From contig NZ_CP121111.1 of the NCBI RefSeq assembly GCF_029625335.1, positions 2,666,001-2,730,000 of the forward strand: a stretch of 64,000 nucleotides of DNA, given 5' to 3'. Origin of the DNA: Flavobacterium nitratireducens (GTDB lineage Bacteria; Bacteroidota; Bacteroidia; Flavobacteriales; Flavobacteriaceae). A model generated the notes under the pieces. That model saw only the letters and a program-made list of their open reading frames with translations, was not told the DNA's origin and searched no databases. Position 1 is the first letter of the stretch; every line of letters starts with the position of its first letter. Below, one piece after another: positions 35,631 to 44,558 of this stretch. Both the position numbers and the translations under genes were made by a program.

Positions 35631-36320
35631 TTATTTTCTAATACAAACTTTAATTTTTGAAGTAGAGAGTTTTTGACTGTCTAATTCCCGGAACGAATGT
35701 CCTAATTTGGCCAAGGTTTTTACATCATTTACAAAATACTGGATGTAATAATTCCCAGAATATTTTTTATTTTCTAAATACGCAATCATTAGTTGAATGT
35801 CTTTTTCTCTAATTAATTCCGAATGAACAGTAGTACGAACCTCGAACGGAAGCTGGCTTTCCAGTAATAAATGTAAGGACTTTTCAAAAGCAGAAAAAAG
35901 TGTGGATTGGGTTATTTTTTCGAAGTGCTCGGGCAGAGCCTTAAAATCTAAAGCTATATAATCAATTAATTGGTTTTCGATTAGTGTTTTTAAGACTTTG
36001 GGTTGGGAACCGTTAGTGTCAATTTTTACCAGAAATCCCATTTTTTTGACTTCAAAAATGAGCTCTGTGATGTTTTTGTGTAACAAGCATTCACCTCCGC
36101 TAAAAACTACGGCATCGAGTAAATTTTTACGCGAATGAAGAAAAGCGAGTGTTTTTTCGAAAGAAATAGTTCCTTTTCCAAGAACAATTTCGGGATTGTA
36201 ACAATACAAACAGCGCATATTACAGCCTGCAAACCAAAGAATACAGGCTGATTGATGCGCATAATCTAATAACGTGAAAGGAGTTATGCTGTAAATGGGT
36301 GTACTAACATTTTCCTTCAT
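35631..36320 (-). CDS. nrdG: Anaerobic ribonucleotide reductase activase (radical SAM)
   Basis: 229 residues from the preferred start (MKENVSTPIYSITPFTLLDY); the Met at 36359 would add 13 polar residues inside the neighbouring gene. Radical SAM motif AGCNMRCLYCYNPE (Cys 33, 37, 40) for the [4Fe-4S] cluster, then VFSGGECLLHKNI (SAM-binding GGE). It would make the glycyl radical on NrdD using SAM. The end is longer than E. coli NrdG (154 residues), as in the NrdG group that resembles pyruvate formate-lyase activase. Overlaps the small glycyl-radical gene by 17 bases, so translation is probably coupled. Confidence 0.9.
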   Translation of the reverse strand: MKENVSTPIYSITPFTLLDYAHQSACILWFAGCNMRCLYCYNPEIVLGKGTISFEKTLAFLHSRKNLLDAVVFSGGECLLHKNITELIFEVKKMGFLVKIDTNGSQPKVLKTLIENQLIDYIALDFKALPEHFEKITQSTLFSAFEKSLHLLLESQLPFEVRTTVHSELIREKDIQLMIAYLENKKYSGNYYIQYFVNDVKTLAKLGHSFRELDSQKLSTSKIKVCIRK

Positions 36321-36468
36321 TGAAATGAGTGCGTTGTTTGTGTTCTCCTTTTTTTCCAATGTTGAAGCTTTCTACAGGTCGGTGATAGCCCATTACTCTG
36401 GTGTACACTAAGCATTTGGTTCTTAAATGCTGTTTTTCTTCTAAAATAGGATTAGTGGCTGTTTTCAT
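36304..36468 (-). CDS. Separate glycyl-radical domain of NrdD
   Basis: 54 residues. KCLVYTRVMGYHRPVESF followed by NIGKKGEHKQRTHF matches the C-terminal glycyl-radical loop of class III ribonucleotide reductases (RV-x-GY..RP..FN-x-GK-x-E). Gly27 in VMGY corresponds to the radical glycine. The main NrdD gene ends 102 bases upstream, after its zinc motif, and lacks this part. The two genes are separated by several stops in all frames and a repeat, so this is a true split and not a single indel. The domain would work in trans, like YfiD/GrcA for pyruvate formate-lyase (analogy). Confidence 0.88.
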   Translation of the reverse strand: MKTATNPILEEKQHLRTKCLVYTRVMGYHRPVESFNIGKKGEHKQRTHFNEGKC

Positions 36469-36483
36469 GATTTATGGATTATA

Positions 36484-36533
36484 AGTTATGTGTTAAGGGT
36501 TATGTGTTATGAGTTATGTGTTATGAGTTAGTT
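36484..36533. repeat. GTTATGTGTTA/GTTATGAGTTA repeats
   Basis: Four to five imperfect copies of a 10- to 11-base word between nrdD and the small glycyl-radical gene. Similar words (CTCATAA) lie at 4118-4155 and 36556-36569. Role unknown; it may have arisen by slippage. Confidence 0.65.
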
Positions 36534-36570
36534 ACGAATTTTTAGATATCTGACGCTTAACTCATAACTT

Positions 36571-38661
36571 TTAACTTTGTTGCATTAATAAAAGATCATC
36601 ACATTTTGGGCAATATTCATGTTCGCCGGTTAAATAACCATGTACCGGACAAACACTAAATACCGGCGTTACGGTAATATAAGGCAGTTTGAAATTCGAT
36701 AATACCTTTTTTACAAATTGTTTACAGGCTTCGGGCGAACTGATTTTTTCACTCATGTACAAGTGCAGAACGGTTCCGCCAGTGTATTTACATTGTAATT
36801 CATCTTGTAAAAACAAGGCTTCAAATGGATCTTCGGTATGATTTACCGGAATTTGTGAACTATTGGTATAATAAATATTTTCTTCCTGTCCCGCCTGATA
36901 AATATCGGCAAATCGTTTTCGGTCTTCTTTGGCAAATCGATAAGTGGTTCCTTCGGCAGGTGTAGCTTCCAGATTGTATAAATTTCCAGTTTCTTCCTGA
37001 AATTCTTTCATTCGATTGCGAATGTGATCCAGAATTTCAGAAGCCAACGCAATTCCAGAGTTGGAAGTTATGCTATCTTGATTTTCGGAAAAATTCACAA
37101 TCATTTCGTTGATTCCGTTTACACCAATGGTAGAAAAGTGATTCCTGAAATGCTGTAAATAACGTTTGGTATACGGATACAAACCTCGGTCATACATTTC
37201 CTGAATAAAGATTCTTTTTTTCTCTAAAGTCGATTTCGAAATGTATAATAATCGGTCTAGTTGTTTAAATAATTCGGCTTTGTTTCCTTTGAATAAATAA
37301 CCCAAACGCGCCATATTGATGGTCACCACACCAATACTTCCGGTCATTTCGGCACTTCCAAAAAGACCGTTTCCACGTTTTAACAATTCGCGTAAGTCTA
37401 ATTGCAAACGACAGCACATGGAGCGCACTGCATTGGGTTTATACGCATTCGGGTTTTCCGATTTATTTCCGTTTTCATCTAAAACATATTGGCTCCCGAT
37501 GAAATTCTGGAAATAGGAAGATCCAATTTTGGCTGTATTTTCGAAAAGTAAATCGGTATTTTCGCCGTTCCAATCAAATTCTTCGGTGATATTTACCGTT
37601 GGAATCGGGAAAGTAAAAGGCTGTCCATTCGCGTCGCCTTCGGTCATTACGGTGTAATAAGCTTTGTTGATGAGGTTCATTTCGGCTTGAAAATGCTCGT
37701 AACGCAAATCGGTTAATTTAGTTACGCCTCGTTCTTTGGCTCTGACCAATAGATCATAATTAAAGTTTCCTTCAAAAAAGTGTAAATCATTTTTAGTTGG
37801 GATTTGCGTTTTCAAATCTTCGGGAACAACCCAATCCAAAGTAATGTTAGTAAAAGGCGATTGTCCCCAACGCGCAGGAACATTCAAATTGTAAACAAAA
37901 CTGCGAACCGCTTTGAGTACATCATCAAAAGAGAGATTGTCTTTGAAGACATAAGGCGCCAGGTAAGTATCGAAAGAACTGAAAGCTTGTGCGCCAGCCC
38001 ATTCGCTTTGTAAAATTCCCAGAAAATTAGCCATTTGTCCCAGAGCTTCTCTGAAATGCGAAGGCGCTTTGCTTTCTACACGACCGCGAACTCCATTAAA
38101 ACCTTCGTTCAATAATACCCGTAAACTCCAGCCGGCACAATAGCCAGTCAGGCAATCCAAATCGTGAATATGAATATCTCCGTTGCGGTGCGCATAACCT
38201 TCTTCTTTGGTATAAACTTTATCTAGCCAATAATTAGCAATGATTTTTCCCGCCACATTATTGACCAAACCCGCGTTAGAGTAGGAGGTATTGGCATTGG
38301 CATTAATGCGCCAGTCGGTTTGTTCAATGTATTCTTCGATAGTCTGGGTGCTGTCAACATAAGTGGTGTCTTCATTTAAACCATCAATATGTTCCCGTTG
38401 CAGTTTGCGGGTATGACGGAACAACATGAAAGAGCGCATAACATCAAAATGTTTTTTTTCGAAAAGATTTTTCTCGATTAAATCCTGAATTTCTTCTACC
38501 GCCCAGGTTTCTTTGGTTTGTAAGTCCCGAATAACATTTTCAAAAATACTTTCATCAATTGCTATGGAAACACTCAGGAAGCTTTTTTCGATAGCGTCTT
38601 TTATTTTAAAAGGTTCAAAAGGCTTGTATTCGCCGTTTCTTTTGATAACATATTTTTCCAT
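36571..38661 (-). CDS. nrdD: Anaerobic ribonucleoside-triphosphate reductase, catalytic part without glycyl-radical loop
   Basis: 696 residues. N-terminal ATP-cone about 1-100 (YVIKRNGEYKPFEPFKIKDAI); catalytic body with HIHDLDCLTGYCAGWSLR, ARWGQSPFTNITLD and CCRLQLDLREL, GNGLFGSAEMTGSIGVVTINMARLGY. Ends CPVHGYLTGEHEYCPKCDDL-LLMQQS, a zinc-binding C-x2-H..C-x2-C motif. It reduces ribonucleotides to deoxyribonucleotides without oxygen. In most NrdD proteins the glycyl-radical loop follows this zinc motif; here it is encoded by the next gene (36304). First gene of a probable nrdD-loop-nrdG-copD-like-membrane protein operon. Confidence 0.95.
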   Translation of the reverse strand: MEKYVIKRNGEYKPFEPFKIKDAIEKSFLSVSIAIDESIFENVIRDLQTKETWAVEEIQDLIEKNLFEKKHFDVMRSFMLFRHTRKLQREHIDGLNEDTTYVDSTQTIEEYIEQTDWRINANANTSYSNAGLVNNVAGKIIANYWLDKVYTKEEGYAHRNGDIHIHDLDCLTGYCAGWSLRVLLNEGFNGVRGRVESKAPSHFREALGQMANFLGILQSEWAGAQAFSSFDTYLAPYVFKDNLSFDDVLKAVRSFVYNLNVPARWGQSPFTNITLDWVVPEDLKTQIPTKNDLHFFEGNFNYDLLVRAKERGVTKLTDLRYEHFQAEMNLINKAYYTVMTEGDANGQPFTFPIPTVNITEEFDWNGENTDLLFENTAKIGSSYFQNFIGSQYVLDENGNKSENPNAYKPNAVRSMCCRLQLDLRELLKRGNGLFGSAEMTGSIGVVTINMARLGYLFKGNKAELFKQLDRLLYISKSTLEKKRIFIQEMYDRGLYPYTKRYLQHFRNHFSTIGVNGINEMIVNFSENQDSITSNSGIALASEILDHIRNRMKEFQEETGNLYNLEATPAEGTTYRFAKEDRKRFADIYQAGQEENIYYTNSSQIPVNHTEDPFEALFLQDELQCKYTGGTVLHLYMSEKISSPEACKQFVKKVLSNFKLPYITVTPVFSVCPVHGYLTGEHEYCPKCDDLLLMQQS

Positions 38662-38699
38662 AGCATTTGATGATTTTGGTTTAATTATGAGGTCATTCG

Positions 38700-38830
38700 C
38701 ATTTAAAAATTTTCAACACGAATCTGCCAAAGGCAGATAGAAATTTGTGTCATTTAAATTTTAATTGATTAGAATTAGTGACAATCAGTGAAATTTGTGT
38801 CTAACTTTTTTTCAATACGAATCTCCTGTT
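38700..38830. repeat. Degenerate spacer repeat
   Basis: Words CACGAATCTGCCAAAGGCAGAT, AAATTTGTGT, TTAGTGACAATCAGTGAAATTTGTGT. CTGCC-AAA-GGCAG is a small inverted repeat. Nearly the same text (TCTACCAAAGGCAGAT, AAAATTTGTGTAATTT) occurs at 54.66-54.70 kb, so this is a dispersed repeat. It fills most of the gap between ric and nrdD. Confidence 0.65.
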
Positions 38831-38846
38831 TACTTATTTGTTTTTA

Positions 38847-39575
38847 TTATTGAGCTGAAAATTTTTTCTCTAATTCGACTGCTTTTGGAAATAAAATATT
38901 GTTTTCCAAATGAATGTGTTTGTGTAAATCCTGTTCGAATTCCTGAAGCATTGCGAATGTTACTTTATAGGTATTACAAGCATCTGCCGGTGGTGTGTAA
39001 TCATTAGTTAACGCGGCTATTTTTCTAAAACGTTCCCCTTCGGCGTCGTGTTCGTGCATCATCATAGCTATAGGGTTTTCGACAGTTCCAAAATGAGGTT
39101 GTTCTACCAGCTCATCCTGTAGTGTTGCTTTGACCATTTTTTTGATAAAAGGAAATAAAATCAGTTCTTCTTTTTTCATGTGCTGCGCCAGTTCACCTGC
39201 ACAGCCAATGAACAATTCATTGATGGCAAATAATTCAGGATGAGATGCTCCGTGTACTCGGCACAATTTGTCTAAAAAAGGAAGTAAGATTTGCGTTTTT
39301 TCCTCTACATAACGATGATGGGTTTTCTCGATATAATCGGCTAATAAATCCAGAGGCCAAGATTGAAAATCGATATTGTTATCATTTTTAGTGTTTAAAA
39401 CGGCATTGATTTCGTTTAAAATAGTTTCAGAATCGTGTCCTTTTTTGTCACAGGCTTCTTCGATTGTTCTGTTTCCTTTGCAGCAAAAATCGATGCCATA
39501 TTTTGAAAAAATGGCTGCTGTTCTGAAATCTTTTGCTACATATTCTCCGATTGTTGTTTTTTCTAATGTTTCCAT
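38847..39575 (-). CDS. ric: Iron-sulfur cluster repair di-iron protein
   Basis: 242 residues. N-terminal ScdA_N domain with YGIDFCCKGNRTIEEAC (Cys 31, 32) and a hemerythrin-like di-iron domain with His/Glu ligands (ADYIEKTHHRYVEE, HGASHPELFAINELF, HMKKEELILFPF, MMHEHDAEGERF, HKHIHLENNILFPKA). RIC/YtfE/ScdA proteins repair Fe-S clusters damaged by NO and oxidants in the cytoplasm. It is divergent from norC and shares a 300-base control region. A 17-base motif common to norC and nirK promoters lies at 39631. Confidence 0.95.
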   Translation of the reverse strand: METLEKTTIGEYVAKDFRTAAIFSKYGIDFCCKGNRTIEEACDKKGHDSETILNEINAVLNTKNDNNIDFQSWPLDLLADYIEKTHHRYVEEKTQILLPFLDKLCRVHGASHPELFAINELFIGCAGELAQHMKKEELILFPFIKKMVKATLQDELVEQPHFGTVENPIAMMMHEHDAEGERFRKIAALTNDYTPPADACNTYKVTFAMLQEFEQDLHKHIHLENNILFPKAVELEKKFSAQ

Positions 39576-39630
39576 GATTGTTGTTTTTTAAGTTTTAATT
39601 TTTTTGATATAAATAATGATTTTGAATAAA

Positions 39631-39647
39631 AAGGATAAAATTGTCCT
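39631..39647. promoter_or_regulatory. AAGGAT-type operator candidate (ric side)
   Basis: AAGGATAAAATTGTCCT. Compare the norC-side copy (39819-39835, opposite strand, AAGGATAAATTTGTCTT) and nirK (46508-46524, AAGGATGTTTTTGTCTT). The shared pattern AAGGAT-N4-TTGTCYT is partly palindromic. Position 56-72 bases before the ric ATG fits an operator. Confidence 0.55.
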
Positions 39648-39758
39648 AAATTATTATATATGAAATTCTGTTTTCTAATTCGTTTTTAATTAATGGTTTA
39701 GGATTGCTTTGGATACTCTTATTTGAGAATGTAATTTTAAGAAGAATAAAAAAGACAG

Positions 39759-39805
39759 AATATGATTTAAATCATATTTTAAATTTCATATCAGCCTTTT
39801 CTTTG
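39759..39805 (+). promoter_or_regulatory. CRP/FNR-type site and -7 box of norC
   Basis: AATATGATTTAAATCATATT at 39759-39778 is a perfect 20-base palindrome with core TGAT-N4-ATCA. Its centre is 29.5 bases before TTTCTTTG (39798-39805), a weak TAnnTTTG box. This places the site near -41.5 of the expected start, the class II activator position. Confidence 0.75.
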
Positions 39806-39818
39806 TAATATCAAATAA

Positions 39819-39835
39819 AAGACAAATTTATCCTT
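39819..39835 (-). promoter_or_regulatory. AAGGAT-type operator candidate (norC side)
   Basis: Minus-strand AAGGATAAATTTGTCTT, just after the expected norC transcription start and 46 bases before the ATG. A protein bound here would block transcription, so a repressor is more likely than an activator. An NO-sensing Rrf2 protein is the leading candidate (inference). Confidence 0.55.
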
Positions 39836-39880
39836 AATTTGAATTCGAGTAATTTTATTAACAAACAAAAACAAGTAATT

Positions 39881-40315
39881 ATGCTTTCAAAATCACAAGC
39901 AAGAGCATTTTTTTTGGGAGGAACCCTGGTCACCTTTTTAATTTTTATAGGATTGACTGTTTATTCGTTCATGCCCCGAAATGACCAAACAAATTATACC
40001 AAAATTGATAAACAGGTAGTACGGGGAAAGGAGCTTTGGGAAACCAATAATTGTATGGGATGCCATTCCATTATGGGAGAAGGAGGTTATTATGCTCCCG
40101 AATTGACAAAAGTAGTAGAACGAAGAGGAGAAGGATATATCAAAGCAGCGCTGATGTCACCTGTACCCTGGGCACCAAACGGACGAAAAATGGTAGCCTA
40201 TAAAATGAATGAAAAAGACGCCGATGCCGTTGTTGCCTACTTAAAATGGGTTGGGAAAATTGATTTGAATGGTTTTGACCGAGTGGTTTCACCATTAGCT
40301 AAAGAAAATAATTAA
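39881..40315 (+). CDS. norC: Nitric oxide reductase subunit C
   Basis: 144 residues; ATG at 39881 preferred over the upstream TTG at 39839. One N-terminal membrane helix (AFFLGGTLVTFLIFIGLTVYSF), then a periplasmic cytochrome c domain with heme motif CMGCH (58-62) and the axial Met in WAPNGRKMVAYKM. It passes electrons to NorB. First gene of norCBQD, 11 bases before norB. Confidence 0.95.
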   Translation: MLSKSQARAFFLGGTLVTFLIFIGLTVYSFMPRNDQTNYTKIDKQVVRGKELWETNNCMGCHSIMGEGGYYAPELTKVVERRGEGYIKAALMSPVPWAPNGRKMVAYKMNEKDADAVVAYLKWVGKIDLNGFDRVVSPLAKENN

Positions 40316-40326
40316 ATAAAACAAAT

Positions 40327-41661
40327 ATGAAATATAAATCACAAAAAGTCGCCTATTGGTTTTTTTCATTGTGCATGCTTTTGTTCTCACTGCAAATTGT
40401 TTATGGCTTTATCATGGGCTTTGACCGAATAGGAATTCAGGGATTACACGATATAATTCCGTTTAATACAGCACGTGCCGTACATACTAATTTGCTGGTG
40501 GTGTGGTTGCTAACGGGCTTTATGGGAGCAGCTTATTATATTATTCCCGAAGAAGCGCAGCACGAACTCATAAGCGTAAAATGGGCTTATGTACAATTGA
40601 TTTCTCTGGCCGTTGTTGGCGTTATTGCTATTGTTGGTTTTCACTTCAATCATTGGGAAGGAAGAAAATTTCTGGAGATTCCACGAGAACTGGATTATTT
40701 AGTAGTAGTCAACGTTTTACTTTTCTTATCCCTAATAATAGGAACGCTGTATAAAGGAAAACAAAAAACGACTACGGCAATAGTGCTGGTCATGGGTTTA
40801 TTCTTTGCTGCTTTACTTTATATCCCGGGAATGATTTGGTTTGACAGTCAGGTAATGGATTCTTTCTTCCGTTGGTGGGTAGTTCATTTATGGGTTGAAG
40901 GAGTTTGGGAGTTAATTATGGGAGGGATTCTTTCATTCCTGCTTATCAAACTAACCGGAGTTGACAGAGAGGTTATCGAAAAATGGCTGTACGTAATTGT
41001 TGGTTTGACTTTCCTTTCAGGAGTTTTAGGAACAGGACATCACTATTATTACATCGGGGTGAATAAAATTTGGCTGATTGTTGGTGGGATTTTCTCTGCC
41101 TTAGAACCTTTGGCTTTCCTGGCAATGGCATTGTTCGCAGTAAATATGTATCGAAAAGGAGAAAAAAGTCATCCTAACAAAATAGCTTTATTCTGGACTA
41201 TTGGCGCATCTATTGTTTCATTTATTGGTGCCGGATTATTGGGTTTTGCGCATACTTTACCTCAAACTAATTTGTACACACACGGAACATTAGTAACGGC
41301 TATGCACGGACATTACGCTTTTTGGGGAGCTTATGCGATGATTGTTTTGGCAATTATCAGTTATGCACTTCCAAATTTAACCGGACGCAAACGCTACAAT
41401 AGTACACAGGGAAATGTAGCATTTTGGTTGTCCAATGTTGGAATGCTGGGAATGACAACTGCTTTTGGAGTGGCTGGTGTTGCTCAGGTGTATTTAGAGC
41501 GCAAAATGAAAATGGAATTTATGGTGGTTCAAAACGAAATCAGTATTCATTTTGTTGTGTTGCTCATTTGTGCTACCATGTTTACCACCGGAATAAGTCT
41601 GTTTATTTATGATTTCTTTAAATACGGACGTCCTACGGATGAAGCTTTAGAAATAAAATAA
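40327..41661 (+). CDS. norB: Nitric oxide reductase subunit B
   Basis: 444 residues, about 12 helices. Reduces 2 NO to N2O. Metal ligands of a cytochrome c-dependent NOR are in place: ARAVHTNLLVVW (low-spin heme), WWVVHLWVEGVWELIMGG (FeB His and the essential Glu residues), GTGHHYYYIG (FeB His pair) and HGTLVTAMHGHYAFWGAYA (heme b/b3 ligands). It has no quinol-oxidase N-terminal extension, and norC is adjacent, so it is cNOR. Located in the cytoplasmic membrane. Confidence 0.97.
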   Translation: MKYKSQKVAYWFFSLCMLLFSLQIVYGFIMGFDRIGIQGLHDIIPFNTARAVHTNLLVVWLLTGFMGAAYYIIPEEAQHELISVKWAYVQLISLAVVGVIAIVGFHFNHWEGRKFLEIPRELDYLVVVNVLLFLSLIIGTLYKGKQKTTTAIVLVMGLFFAALLYIPGMIWFDSQVMDSFFRWWVVHLWVEGVWELIMGGILSFLLIKLTGVDREVIEKWLYVIVGLTFLSGVLGTGHHYYYIGVNKIWLIVGGIFSALEPLAFLAMALFAVNMYRKGEKSHPNKIALFWTIGASIVSFIGAGLLGFAHTLPQTNLYTHGTLVTAMHGHYAFWGAYAMIVLAIISYALPNLTGRKRYNSTQGNVAFWLSNVGMLGMTTAFGVAGVAQVYLERKMKMEFMVVQNEISIHFVVLLICATMFTTGISLFIYDFFKYGRPTDEALEIK

Positions 41662-41681
41662 CTAACGAAATCCCTTTTTTT

Positions 41682-41758
41682 AACCGGAAGACTTTAACAA
41701 CTGTTTCTTAGTTACTGCATTTCCATGAAAACCTTTGTTGGGAATTCCGGTTTTTTTT
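41682..41758 (+). terminator. Possible terminator/attenuator between norB and norQ
   Basis: Arms AACCGGAA (41682-41689) and TTCCGGTT (41745-41752) pair over 8 bases, followed by T8. The loop is long (55 bases), so the stem is not strong by itself. It could reduce transcription into norQ relative to norCB. Confidence 0.4.
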
Positions 41759-41776
41759 CTAAAAATTTTTAAAAAT

Positions 41777-42568
41777 ATGTTAGTAGATACTTTAATAAAT
41801 ATACCGTATTATCATTCTGTTGGCAAAGAAATGGATGTTTTTAACCATGCTTATAAAAACAAAATTCCCATTTTATTAAAAGGCCCAACAGGAACGGGGA
41901 AATCTCGTTTTATAGAATACATGGCGCATCAATTGGATAAAAAACTCATTACCATCAGTTGCCATGAAGAAACTTCTTCGACTGATTTAATTGGGCGATT
42001 TATTATCAAAGGAGCCGAAACCGTCTGGCTTGACGGCCCATTAACCACAGCTGTAAAAGAAGGTTCTATCCTTTATCTCGATGAGGTTGCCGAAGCCCGT
42101 CCTGATGTGATTGTGGCAATCCACTCTCTGACTGATCACCGACGCGAATTGTTTATCGACAAACTGGGCGAAACGGTGAAAGCACACGAGGATTTTATGT
42201 TGGTTGCTTCTTTTAATCCGGGTTATCAAAGAGGTTTTAAAGAGTTGAAACCTTCCACACGCCAGCGATTTATTGCAGTTTCTTTTGATTATCCCGAAGC
42301 TAAAATTGAAGCAGAAATTTTGGTAAACGAAACTGAAATTGATTCGGATACCGCCAAGAAATTAGTCGCGATTGGAAATAAAATCAGAAACTTAACTGAA
42401 TTGGGACTGACCGAAACGGTTTCAACCCGATTGTTAGTCGATGCCGCTAAAATCATTCAGAGTGGATTACCTAAAAGATTGTCTGTTCATGTGGCAATTG
42501 TCGAACCATTGACAGATGATTTGCAAACCATTCAGGCTTTGAAGGATTTGTGTGATTTGATGATATAG
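41777..42568 (+). CDS. norQ: NorQ/CbbQ-type MoxR AAA ATPase
   Basis: 263 residues; the ATG at 41777 gives MLVDTLINIPYYHSVGKE, the normal start. Walker A GPTGTGKS (36-43), Walker B ILYLDEVAEA, sensor VASFNPGYQRGFKELKPSTRQRF and an arginine-finger region. With NorD it activates NorBC, perhaps by inserting non-heme iron. Cytoplasmic. Same operon as norCB; the 115-base gap holds the hairpin above. Confidence 0.93.
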   Translation: MLVDTLINIPYYHSVGKEMDVFNHAYKNKIPILLKGPTGTGKSRFIEYMAHQLDKKLITISCHEETSSTDLIGRFIIKGAETVWLDGPLTTAVKEGSILYLDEVAEARPDVIVAIHSLTDHRRELFIDKLGETVKAHEDFMLVASFNPGYQRGFKELKPSTRQRFIAVSFDYPEAKIEAEILVNETEIDSDTAKKLVAIGNKIRNLTELGLTETVSTRLLVDAAKIIQSGLPKRLSVHVAIVEPLTDDLQTIQALKDLCDLMI

Positions 42569-42675
42569 AAAAGAGTGGTCAGTGGTCAGGTTTTTAGTGT
42601 TCAGTTAACTGGCGAAAATATGGACTATTCTAAATCACTGATCACTAATAAACCGAACACTGAATACTAAAAAAT

Positions 42676-44450
42676 ATGGGATTTGAATTAGACGAATATT
42701 TAGTTGGGAAGTTTTTCAAGCAATTGAAAAAAAGAAAAAAACAGCTCCCGAAATTTTAGAAAAAACGGTTTTTCTAAATGATATCAAACCGCGACTGACC
42801 ATTCTGGCACGGGCATTGACAGGAAAAGCTATCGATATTTTTCCTGCTGAAAGGGAAGGAGGTTATAAAAATAATAATTTCTTTCTCCCGATTTCCTTTG
42901 CCGAATTAGCCACGAAAGAAGAAAATCTGACTTTTTATCTTTTTCGAACACTATTTTTAAGCGTTCAGCAACGATTAAATCTTAATTGGACTTCTGAAGA
43001 AAATGAACCTTCATTAGAGCTTTCGCAGCAAAAAGCATTCGAAAGTGCCGATGTGATTTTGAAAATTATTTTCGAAGAATACGCCATTGATAAAGATTTT
43101 CATTCGCGGCTAAAGCAACATTTTATCGAACAAGCAACTGAAAAGAAAGCGCCTGATTTTTCCTGGATTTATGGCAAATGGATGCAAAATGAACCAGAAC
43201 AAAATCCTGAAAAAGTGCTGGAAAATTTCTCGGATTTGACTAAAAAAGCATTTGAAAACCAGCCGACAACTACATTGAAGGCAACAGCAGTGGAAGAAGT
43301 GGTAACAGTGGAATTGGATAAAAAACAACAGGAAGATTATGTCATGCTGCATAATTTTGAAAAGGTAGAAACGGCTGAAGAATTCAATGGAGTCTGGCGG
43401 GATTTTGATGGCAGTGATGAACTCGAAGAACATCAGGATGCGCTGGAAGAATTGAATATGAAATTCACTGTTCGTGTGGATGATACGGCACATTCGGTGT
43501 ATCAGGCTGATTTTATCGAAAATACTTCCATATCCGAAAGCGCAGAAACTGACAGCAAAGGTTTTCATCTGCTGTATGACGAATGGGATTTTGGCAAAGG
43601 CGTTTATAAAGAAAATTTCTGTAAAGTCTATCCCAAATTACAGCAAAAAACGGATGCTGATTATTACAAAAAAACGATCACTAAAAACGCTTCTACCTTA
43701 TTAGGCCTGCGCAAAATGTTGACGAATGTTAACAACAAAATGCAGCAGCAAAAGCGTCAGACGCAAGGTGATGAATTCGATATTGATGCTATTACCGATT
43801 TGTATGTCGATCTGCATTCGAAAAGAACGCCTTCGGAGAAAGTGTATGTTTCTAATCGTAAAAAAGAGAAAGATTTATCCATTCTTATTCTTTTAGACAT
43901 CAGCCTTTCCAGTGATAGTTATGCGGCCGGAAACCGTGTGATTGATGTTGAAAAAGAGGTTTCAATTCTCTTTGGAGAAATTCTGAATGAATTTAATATC
44001 GACTTTTCTATCGACAGTTTTTATTCGAAAACCCGAAACTATTCGACCTATTTGACAGTTAAGGATTTTGATGAAAATTGGAATATTGGCAAACATAAAA
44101 TTGGTGCTGTTGAACCCAGCGGTTACACCCGAATTGGAGCTGCGTTGCGACACGCCGGTGCCCGACTAGATCAAAGAAAAACCAAAAATAAATGGGTGAT
44201 TCTGATTTCAGATGGGAAACCAAATGATTACGATAAATACGAAGGGAAATATGGTATTAATGATGTCAAACAAGCTCTTCGGGAATTGAATAGTAAAAAT
44301 ATCAATTCTTATGCTTTGGCAATTGAAGCCGAGGCTAAATATTATTTGCCACAAATGTTTGGGCAAAATCATTATCAGATTCTCACTTCGTCATCAGCTT
44401 TATTACAATCTCTGGTAAAGCTGTACGAAAAAATTAAACATCAAAAATAG
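42676..44450 (+). CDS. norD: NorD, VWA-domain activator of NO reductase (frame disrupted)
   Basis: The frame breaks at 42718-42719: TTCAAGCA should read TTCAAAGCA to continue GKFFKAIEKKKKTAPEILEKTVFL. Repaired length about 591 residues. The N-terminal helical region is followed by an acidic middle and a C-terminal von Willebrand A domain with MIDAS motif LLDISLSSDSY (about residue 395), PSGYTRIGAALRHAG and ILISDGKPNDYD. It partners NorQ in assembling active NOR. The missing A is probably a sequencing error. Confidence 0.92.
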
Positions 44451-44457
44451 CTACAAT

Positions 44458-44543
44458 CCACCCCACCCGTTGGGCACCCCTCCAGAGGAGGGGAAGTCGC
44501 TTAAATTCCCCTCCTCTGGAGGGGTGTCTGAAAGGCGGGGTGG
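44458..44543. repeat. Large inverted repeat, REP/MITE-like
   Basis: Inner arms CACCCCTCCAGAGGAGGGGAA at 44475-44495 and its exact complement at 44506-44526 (21 of 21), loop 10 bases; outer arms CCACCCCACC and GGCGGGGTGG add 9 of 10. The G+C content is far above its surroundings. It lies between norD and the hemerythrin gene and could end or process the transcript. Confidence 0.85.
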
Positions 44544-44558
44544 TAAAAAATAATTACA

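Noticed and set aside
36484..36533. CRISPR-like array
   Set aside because: Units are 10-11 bases, adjacent and without unique spacers; no cas genes nearby.
36468..36571. Split nrdD as one more sequencing indel
   Set aside because: The gap of 102 bases holds several stops and a repeat, the small gene has its own ATG, and the main gene ends after a normal zinc motif; no single-base change joins them.
39759..39778. Norc palindrome as a terminator
   Set aside because: A perfect palindrome has no loop and there is no T run; it is better explained as a CRP/FNR-type operator.
43110..43568. Long minus-strand open frame within norD
   Set aside because: Lies wholly inside norD, with Phe/Cys/His-rich translation typical of antisense of acidic coding sequence.
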